Part shown: positions 12,117 through 21,800 of the stretch, in pieces
Layout: each line of letters starts with the position of its first letter
Position numbering within the stretch: position 1 is the stretch's first letter
Source: Mesostigma viride
Lineage: Eukaryota; Streptophyta; Mesostigmatophyceae; Mesostigmatales; Mesostigmataceae
Assembly (NCBI GenBank): GCA_009746045.1
Contig: RPFO01001598.1
Location: forward strand, 1,064,727-1,094,726
DNA: 30,000 nucleotides
Direction: 5' to 3'
Made by a program: the position numbers and the translations under genes
The notes under the pieces: model-generated
What the model was told of the DNA's origin: nothing
What the model saw: only the letters and a program-made list of their open reading frames with translations
Database searches by the model: none

Positions 12117-12417
12117 TAATTAGGTGTTCCAACTAACTTACATGGAGTGTTTTAATTGCGCAGCCGCGGTTCCGGCGGTTGATGGCTATTTCACGAATTG
12201 AGTTGTTTCAAACTTGCTTGTTTTTCAACATAACGTCAGGCTCTGGTCCTCACTAAGCTAATGGAAGTCAATTTGGTTTCCTCTGCAGCAACCAACCTTT
12301 TTCATCATGGATTTACTTACACGGGTCAACTGTCTGTTGTGAGCTCGTTCGTGACATGGGACGTTGGCCTATGCCAGGCGATGCACCGCCACTAGCGGGG
12401 CACTTCCACTCCATGCC

Positions 12418-12871
12418 ATGGACGTTACCGCCGGCGGAAAGAAATCCCAAGGGGCTGGGCCGGGAGCCTCCATGGATTACGAGACCGTATTTACGAATGC
12501 GAAAGCGGGTACGCAGTTTCGCCAGCGCGAAAGTCGGTTTCAGACTGGATTAGGGTCGACGCACACCGTGCTCTCGCGTTCTTCGATGCTAACCTTAACA
12601 CGATGTCCCCCTTAAACCTTTTCAAGCCCTCCGATCCCTTAACCCATGGGCTAACCATGGTCCCCTTTTACCACTTCAACCACCTCAACGTTGAATAGGC
12701 ATGTCCCAGGTCGACCGTGAGCACGTCAAGAAGGTCGTGTACGAGATGAGCAAAGGCTCGGACTTCTACGCCAATGAGCGGGCGAAAGAAGAGAAATGGA
12801 AGGAGAAAGTGGCCCAAATGCAGGCGGCGGCCAGCAAGGTCTCCCACGCCGAGCTGATCGGCGCAGAAAAG
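12418..12871 (+). other. POLK: POLK exons 1-2: N-clasp
   Basis: Exon 1 (12418-12508) ends in FTNAKAG, with the last G split by a phase-1 intron; exon 2 (12699-12871) begins [20 protein letters not shown]. The joined NAKAGM...[17 protein letters not shown] is the hallmark of the kappa-specific N-clasp, which wraps the primer-template and is absent from Pol eta and iota. Exon 2 ends at AAG followed by GCACGT. Exon 3 is in phase 0, and the nearby GT (12876) would be in the wrong phase, so a GC-AG intron is the only joint I find that works. Confidence 0.9.
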
Positions 12872-15800
12872 GCACGTCCAGCCCGCCTAACGATACCTTT
12901 CTGATACATGTTCTGTTGTTTGATCGTTAGTGCCACGGCCGTCATTCCTTCCTGTTTAACGGGATCTAGACCGCGGGTCGTGAATCTAAGTGTCACGGGC
13001 CCTCACAACCCCTACCAGCGCTTGTCCAACTCTCATTCCATCATCTGGCATCTGTAGCCAACATACACACCTGTGAGCATCCGTGACCGCCCACCCCTGT
13101 GAGCATCCATCTAACGTTTCCCAGACGCATCCACTGCATCAGGAATGGCATCACCCCACCACGTTCCTACCACCCCTTCCCCTTCCGGCCCCTTCATCAC
13201 CTGCATTGACGGCTCCATCCTCTACCTCACCTCCTCTCATGCCATTCTTGCCTGCATGACATCGCCACCATCCTCATCTCTCTGACATCACCGATGGCGA
13301 CCCATCACATCATCGCCAGGTGTCGGACCACCGCATAGCGGAGCTTGAGGCCAAGCGCGACCTGTCCCGCATCTGGCTGCATGTGGACATGGACGCATTC
13401 TATGCAGCGGTGGAGGAACGCGACAACCCGGAGCTGAGGGGCAAGCCGGTGGCGGTGGGGGGGATGTCCATGATCAGCACTGCCAACTACGAGGTAAAGG
13501 GTGGGGTGGGTGGCCATGATCAGCACCTCCAACGACGAGGTGAGGGGTGGGGGGTGGGGGCCATGAACAGCACCGCCAACTACGAGGTGAGGGGTGGGGG
13601 GGTTGTCCATGATCAGCACCGCCAACGATGAGGTGAGGGGTGGGGAGGGAGGGCGGCCAGGCATGAAGGCAAGGTCTCTGGTGCATGAAGGCATGAAGGT
13701 AAGGTGGGTGGGTGGAGCGAGGGGGGCATTGCTACATTGGAGGTTGGGAAAGAGGGGGGCCTTCTGCAAGGTACAGACTCTAGGTCTACAAGATGGGGGG
13801 CGGAAGGGGGGGGGGGGGGGGAAGTGGGGGAGTGGGGGAGTGGATGTGTCAAGCACAGCTTGTGTGTGTATAGGGTGGGGTGTGTCGGGTGGGCGTTGGG
13901 GGGCCCGCTTGACACCAATGAAAATCAGGGGTGGGCATCCCAGCTATGCCACAAAGGCTGGGTGACCTTATTTTGAAAGTTGCGTACTGGGAGTGTGGCA
14001 GAATGCAGCATTACTCACCATGTGGCGTATGGGTGACTCGTCGTCTGTCAACACTCGGGGAGGGGCAAGGCATGCTGCCCAAGTTCTCTCGCACAATCTC
14101 CAAAGGTGCGCCCTTATCTTGGGCAACTATGCTTCTCATGCTTCAATTGTACCATACAGTCATCTAAACCTCAATCCGATTCCCATGCCTCCTATTCTTC
14201 ACAGTATCATACATGCAAGGGCCTCTAACATATCCAACCATCTATCTATGGCACACGAATAATTTATGCGCCCATGTGTTGCCCCTCAGGCGCGCAAGTT
14301 TGGCGTGCGCAGCGCCATGCCGGGCTTCATCGCGCGCAAGCTGTGCCCTTCGCTCATCTTCGCGCCGCTGCACTTTGACAAGTACATACTCACAAGCGAG
14401 GCCACGCGCAGAGGTGCGACGCCGGGGCAGCCAGTGACCTAGGGCTGCCGTTGACTTGACATTCACTTACATCAGCTGGACTAAACAGAAAGCCTGCTTG
14501 CCTGCAAGTTTCAATTGAACGTCTTTGCCTGCATGGAAATACTTGAACACTTAAACATGGGTACCTGGGTCTCCTTGGATCACTCCAAAGCCCCCTGCAG
14601 CTTCTCAGCAGGCGCAGGTAACCTGCATGTGGTTAGCAGAGCGGAGCTGTACCCACAAACGGCCCGCGTACTGTACGCACGGCCGTGCTCCAGTTGCCAT
14701 GCCGCAGTCACTGTCATCCCCACTTGGCGTTGGCAATGTCTGCCTCACTGTGCTGATGGGACAGCTGTGCTTGTGATGTGTCCTTCTGGATGGGGGCATT
14801 GCCTGGTGGATGATTTCTTCTGTATCTGTCCTAGTGTGGATGCGTCATCGTGGGGCATGTTTATGGGATGGACTCTCGTGAATTCTCTTCTGGTGGGTGC
14901 AATAGGTAGCTCAGTTGGCAGGGGCAATTGTGCCGATTGGGTCGCAAACCGTGTCATAATACTAATTAGCAGTGATAGATTATTTATTGATTGATACCAC
15001 ATTTTGTTTCTGTGGTGCCAGTGACCCACACTGGCCACGAGGCTAAGTGTGTCTTTGTGGCAAAGTGTGGAAAGTCTCACTTGCAGGTTTGGGAGAGAGG
15101 CGATGTCTCCGCAAATGGTCTCCACTTCCCACGGCAAGACCATCGCAAGCCACCCCCCTGAGGGCACGCTCTGCCCACGCCAGTGTTCCCATCATGCTCT
15201 GTGACTCCATATGTGGCAACGCTCGTTTGTGACCGACTTGGACGGTAGCGAGCATCAGACCATCAGTGGGGTTCGGAGTAATAGCGGACCATGGTTGTGG
15301 GCAGTTGGGGATAGGTCTGGCGTAACTCTTGACGGACTGGGCAGGGTACCTGGTCGGAATAGGAGGACAATGCGTGGCCCTTGGCTTCTGTAGTGTGCTT
15401 GTGACTGCTGGAAGGTGGCGCGGACCAGACTTGGGGGTTATGTTTCGGCTTGCTGCCACCATGCCTCACAGCGTACCGACCCCACTCTCCTTCTACCTTG
15501 TGTGCTGGAGCACCCAGTGTTTGCCGAGTACGACCCCGGCTTCATCCCCATGAGCCTGGACGAGGCCTACTTGGACGTTACGGGCTACTGTGCGCAGCAC
15601 AACAAGGGAGGCAGTGAGGTGATGCCAGACACGATAGAAATAAGTAGCCATGAGAGGCTTGTGTGGCACCGTTAGAGGAGGAAGTGCATGAGAGTTGTGC
15701 TATTCAATGCCTACTAGTCGTTTATAGGGAAGGAGGGGGGGAGACTGATCTCTTCTTCTGCTGGCTGTTGGCCCTAATATGTCATACTAGTTGGCGGTCT

Positions 15801-18800
15801 GTGGCTCGGACTTACCATGATGGCCCTAATATGTCATAGGTGTTTGTGGCTCATGATTTAACTGGCACTTGCTTCGCATAGCCCTTTTGGCAGAAGAATG
15901 TGGCGTGTCTTGACCTACTGTCGTCATCTTTAGACTGCTGACTGTGTCGTCATCTTTAGACTGCTGACTGTCCCTCTATTCCTCCATGTCCCCCTCTCCC
16001 TGCTTTCTGATCCCTGAACACAGTGCTGGTCACCCACCAGGACGGCATCATTTATGATCCAGTCCCCCTGTCTCGCCCACTGAACTCAGCCCCTTTCCTG
16101 CACACGCACCAGCCCTCCTGCCTCTCCATCTACTGGCCCTGACCCCCCACCCCCACCATCCACCCCCTCCCTGCCAACCCAATGCACACCAGCCATTACC
16201 AAAATTTTTTGGTTCAACCTCTATGTACACTTGCACTCTCCTCACAACCTCCCCTCTCACACTTCTAATGTCATGGATTTGCTCTCTGCATGACCAACGA
16301 GTTCCCGAACTAACCAAGGTGTTCCGTTTGGCAAGTCTGCAGAATTCGGATGAAGGATGTTGTTGATGGTTGTTTTTGCTTTGACCCTGTATTTCTCACT
16401 GTGGTTTTTCTTTGCCAGGTGGCGGAAGAACTGAGAGCCAAGGTGGCGGCTGTTAGTGGCGGCCTGACCTGCAGTGCCGGCATCGCCGCCAATCGCATGC
16501 TGGCGAAGGTACCTGCACCTGCTTGTTGCACGTCTAGTGGTTGCAATTGTGCTTGCTGCAATTGTGCTCATCGCAGTATTCACAAGGGCAGCATGAGATG
16601 GTGGTGTAGGCACTGGGCATGTCCTCGTTTCTCGTCTTTCAATTAACTCGGGAGGTACAAATTCATTTTACATGCGGAAAGGGGGCTATTTGCATCGCAC
16701 TAATCAAATGGAAAAGCAAAAGGCAGTTGTGGATGGCTTGAGTTCATGCGCTCGACTATCTCTGGATTCTAGCGTGAGAAATGAATGCCACAGGGCAGGG
16801 CAAATCGTTTAAGTAGAAGTTTATGTCGATACCGTGCCAGTGTCCCCCCTGTTGCCATGGTTGCCCGTTGCCATGTTTGTTTAGGGCATCCTGCGGCTGC
16901 TTCCCTTGCTGGCCTTGTGGGCCCAGTGGCTTGCTCGTTGTCGACCTTAACATGTAGCCTGCCCCTTGTGCGGTGTCCGCGTCTTGCGAGAGTGCTGAGA
17001 GTGCTGAGAGTGCTGAGAGTGCTGAGAGTGCTGAGAGTGCTGAGAGTGCTGAGAGTGCTGAGAGTGCTGAGAGTGCTGAGAGTGCTGAGAGTGCTGAGAG
17101 TGCTGAGAGTGCTGAGAGTGCTGAGAGTGCTGAGAGTGCTGAGAGTGCTGAGAGTGCTGAGAGTGCTGAGAGTGCTGAGAGTGCTGAGAGTGCTGAGAGT
17201 GCTGAGAGTGCTGAGAGTGCTGAGAGTGCTGAGAGTGCTGAGAGTGCTGAGAGTGCTGAGAGTGCTGAGAGTGCTGAGAGTGCTGAGAGTGCTGAGAGTG
17301 CTGAGAGTGCTGAGAGTGCTGAGAGTGCTGAGAGTGCTGAGAGTGCTGAGAGTGCTGAGAGTGCTGAGAGTGCTGAGAGTGCTGAGAGTGCTGAGAGTGC
17401 TGAGAGTGCTGAGAGTGCTGAGAGTGCTGAGAGTGCTGAGAGTGCTGAGAGTGCTGAGAGTGCTGAGAGTGCTGAGAGTGCTGAGAGTGCTGAGAGTGCT
17501 GAGAGTGCTGAGAGTGCTGAGAGTGCTGAGAGTGCTGAGAGTGCTGAGAGTGCTGAGAGTGCTGAGAGTGCTGAGAGTGCTGAGAGTGCTGAGAGTGCTG
17601 TGAGTGCTGAGAGTGCTGAGAGTGCTGAGAGTGCTGAGAGTGCTGAGAGTGCTGAGAGTGCTGAGAGTGCTGAGAGTGCTGAGAGTGCTGAGAGTGCTGA
17701 GAGTGCTGAGAGTGCTGAGAGTGCTGAGAGTGCTGAGAGTGCTGAGAGTGCTGAGAGTGCTGAGAGTGCTGAGAGTGCTGAGAGTGCTGAGAGTGCTGAG
17801 AGTGCTGAGAGTGCTGAGAGTGCTGAGAGTGCTGAGAGTGCTGAGAGTGCTGAGAGTGCTGAGAGTGCTGAGAGTGCTGAGAGTGCTGAGAGTGCTGAGA
17901 GTGCTGAGAGTGCTGAGAGTGCTGAGAGTGCTGAGAGTGCGAGGCCTGCAGGGGCCAAAGGGTCCACACCCAGGTACAGGTTCATGGGGTGATCGGGTGT
18001 GGCCTTTGGCTCTCATGGTTTTTCCCGCTTGGAATGCACCGCGGTCCTGGGATTGGGCAATCCATTGTGGCTATGGCCGCCCAGATCCGATCCGCATGGT
18101 TTTGATGGTTGGCCCCAGTGGCGGCACAGGTTCATGTCCTCCCCATGCCTTTTCCGTTTTCATCTCCTTCTCAGCAGCCACTTCCTTGTTACAAATGAAG
18201 CACTTTGTGCTTCATCGTGTGCTCCATGTTTTCTTTTTGCCACGTGGATGTGCTGTGCGCGGCCAGCTGTGCAGCGAGATCAACAAGCCCAACGGCCAGT
18301 TTCAGCTGCCCAGCGAGCGTGACGCCATTGTCCAGTTCATGTCCACGCTGCCCGTGCGCAAGGTGTGTGTGCTGCGCGCCATCGTTTAAAGGTTACTGGC
18401 CATGCTGCCCGTGTACAGTGTGTGTGTGCTGTGCTGAAGCATTTTACAGCTGCTTGTGAAGATAGCCCTCGCTGCCCGTGCACAAATTGAGAAGCGGCCG
18501 TGTGTGCTGAGCTGGTGCATGTCATAGGTTACTGTGGGTGGGTAGAGAGATGCACTATGTCCGCACTGTCTGTGGGCCAGGTGTGTGCGCTACGCATCTT
18601 CGTTTTAAAGTTATCTGTGACTGTAGGAAGACAAGATCCATGCTGCCCATGCGCAAGGTGAGAAGGGGCATGTGTATGCTGGGTGGGAAATGAAGGAAGT
18701 GAAGGGTCGTGTGTGCGAAGTTCAGTTATTTTAATGGTGACTGTGACTTGACATGGTACTTGTGAATATCACCCTACCTCATCATTTGCATTCTTGATAC

Positions 18801-21800
18801 GCCCTCTTCTCCTATAATCCTGTCGCCGCATGTAAACGGCACTATGCACCATGTGAATGATTATGTTTCAATGAACCGTGGGAGTCCAGGGTAACCAGAC
18901 TTTTTATTTAAACAATGAGTGGAGCACGTACAAAAGGCAGGCCACGTCTGGCCGCCCTTGCTCATGGGACCATATATTGCTTGTCAAAACACTAGACTTA
19001 CCTTTGACGAAACCGCAGGGAGAGGGGGGAAGGGGGGGAAGGGGGGGAAGGGGGGGAAGGGGGGGAAGGGGGGGAAGGGGGGGGGAGGGGGGGGGGGGGG
19101 GAAGAAAAGAGGCCGACCTTTGCTAGATGAGTTTGCACATCAGACTAGGTAATCGCTACGCCACTAACAAATAAGAATGCTGGGTCTCTTAGGTAACATA
19201 TTGCGTGGGAGAAAAACATCAGACTAGGTAATCGCTACGCCACTAACAAATAAGAATGCTGGGTCTCTTAGGTAACATATTGCGTGGGAGAAAAACATCA
19301 GACTAGGTAATCGCTACGCCACTAACAAATAAGAATGCTGGGTCTCTTAGGTAACATATTGCGTGGGAGAAAAACATCAGACTAGGTAACTGCTACGCCA
19401 CTAACAAATAAGAATGCTGGGTCTCTTAGGTAACATATTGCGTGGGAGAAAAACATCAGACTAGGTAACCGCTACGCCACTAACAAATAAGAATGCTGGG
19501 TATCTTAGGTAACATATTGCGTGGGAGAAAAACATCAGACTAGGTAATCGCTACGCCACTAACAAATAAGAATGCTGGGTCTCTTAGGTAACATATTGCG
19601 TGGGAGAAAAACATCAGACTAGGTAATCGCTACGCCACTAACAAATAAGAATGCTGGGTCTCTTAGGTAACATATTGCGTGGGAGAAAAACATCAAACTA
19701 GGTAATCGCTACGCCACTCACAAATAGAGCTAGGCACTGGCAAGATGGTAACGCAATGTAGCGCTTGCACACGTGGCCAGAGAGCTGGCCGATTCTTTAC
19801 CACCTCAGGTCCGCAGCGGCCCCGAAAGGTTTATCACGTCGATCCTATAACCTAGCTTTAGTGGCTACACTTCCATCTCACTAAAAGAAACTCTGTTTAG
19901 AGAACCATAAACATCTTCCCTTTCATATACACTTATAGAGACCTTACCCCTCGTCGTCTAATCCTGCCGCCGCAGGTGGGCGGCATCGGCAAGGTGTCGG
20001 AGGCCACGCTACACGCGTTCGGGATCAAGGTGTGCGGCGACCTGTTGCCGAAACGAGGGCTGCTGCGCGCCGTGTTCTCGCAAATATCGGCGGGTGGGTG
20101 ACGGTGATGATGCTGGATTGTGCACACCGCGCCAGTGTCAATATGATGGATTTTGGGGGGGTAGGGGCATGTGCGTGCATGGGTTAGCCTTTGTGGTTGA
20201 CTGGCATCCTCCCCTATGTGTGTGCAATTCTAAACATCTCGGATGGAGTCGCTGGGGGTGACACGCTCATGTTTGACTACTAATGCCCGGCACGCACGTA
20301 GCCTAGTGATGTGAGTTGGTTGGTAGGCTCTATGTCGCTGGGGTCCTCACAAGGTAGCCTTCGCAGCTACTTTATAGTCTTGCTACTCAGCTGCAAGCTA
20401 GAAATTTAGTAGTAAAGCATCAATATACTGGAATAGACAGCTGTTAGCAACCATTACAAACCGGCATATTCTTTTTTGATTGCTGCAACCACACTCATGC
20501 ATCGTCGCGTTCCGGTCTCTCCCTGCCACACCGTCTGGCACCCCCTGCAGATTTCTTCCTGCGCGTCGCGCTGGGCATCGGCTCCTCCGAGCCGCCGTCA
20601 GCCACTGGAGCAAACTCCCCCGGTGCCGCCCCGTTTGGTGGCGGCGGCGCGGGCCGGAAGAGCATCAGCGTGGAGCGGACATTTGATGGCAGCGGCGACG
20701 AGCAGTTCCTCTGCAGCAAGATACGTGAGTGCTCGCGGCCCCCCCTGCGTGTCTTGCTTCATTGTGCTCTTTCTTGTGCCTTCGTTCATCGTTTTTTCTT
20801 CCTGACCTCGGCACGAGCGCACGGCTTGGCTGCACCCTGCATGCTTCTCAAAGCTTTACAGATAGATTTCAAGTCTCTGCATATCTATTCTTGAACTCGC
20901 CTTGATGGGCATCCATACGTGGGCTGCCCTCTTCAAGGTGGTGGCTTCTAGCAGCATCCCCCCCATGCCTGTCCGCTGGCTCCAGACTGAACCCTAAAAC
21001 AGTGAAACCTTAAGACAACTAAACCCAAAGACAACTTAACCCAAAAACAGCTACACCCTAAGGCAGGTCAACAGCCTGTCCGCTGGCTCCGACGTGTACA
21101 GGAGCTGCAAATTGGTATCGCCAGCCTTGCTGTAACTGCCCGCCTTGGCTGCTGTTAGTAGCTTCCCTCTCACCCCAATATCCCAGTAAAGACCCTGGTC
21201 AAGAAAAGCTTCCGCAACGAAAATGGGAGATCAATACATACTAGCAGGAGGACAAGGACGGCATGGTGAGGGCCATGATGTTTGGGCATCACCAGCATGC
21301 CATGCCTCCATGCATGCTTCATCAACTGTACTGCTGTACTTCTATCTATATTTGTTATGTTTAGCGGATTCTGGCCGTCTCCGATTCTCGGAAGTATGAA
21401 GTCTACCAGGATAGTGTGAAGGTTTCAGGGTTCTCACACCCACTCCGTTTCCCCAACACCCGTCATTATAATCGTGCCGTGGCCCTCACATGCAGGTGAG
21501 CTGTCCACCTCTCTGGCGCGACACCTGGCGGAGGAGCAGCTGCAGGGTCTCACGCTCACCCTCAAGCTCAAGACGGTCAAGTTCCAGGCAAGTTTCGGCG
21601 GATGGAACTGGAGGGATATCCATGCCGAGGGATATCAAGTTCCAGGCAAGGTTTGCCGGATGGATTGCCCACGCCACGGGCCGGTTGTCTTCCATGCTGC
21701 CATTTGGATGGGGCGTTAGAGGCATGTAGGAGTGCTTTCGAATCGGCCTGGCTCATTGAGACTTGTTGACAGTAGGTAGTAGGGATTGCAGCGGTACACA

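Larger units (their letters stand above)
11461..12417. promoter_or_regulatory. Divergent promoter region between the THYN1-like gene and POLK
   Basis: The start codons of two opposite genes are 957 bp apart. No exon is recognisable between them. It contains TATAA-like AT-rich stretches on either side (about 11461-11468 next to the THYN1-like ATG; TATTATAAATG near 11687), an E2F-type site at 12044-12055, and a repeated CGTTTGCGGTATT (12074 and 12104). Shared bidirectional control is an inference from the arrangement. Confidence 0.55.

Noticed and set aside
12364-12417. Upstream in-frame ATG extending POLK by 18 residues
   Set aside because: It is open, but the added residues show no family similarity. 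It cannot be excluded without 5' transcript data.
12874-12880. GT at 12876 as a normal donor for POLK exon 2
   Set aside because: It would end the exon in phase 1, while exon 3 must enter in phase 0; no alternative acceptor restores the frame.
13305-13918. Pro/His-rich ORFs on the minus strand
   Set aside because: They are the complement of POLK exon 3 and its G-rich repeat intron.
16756-18389. Six long ORFs of 261-415 codons on both strands
   Set aside because: They are products of the 9-bp array, which has no stops in five frames. POLK exons 6 and 7 on either side join in phase across it.
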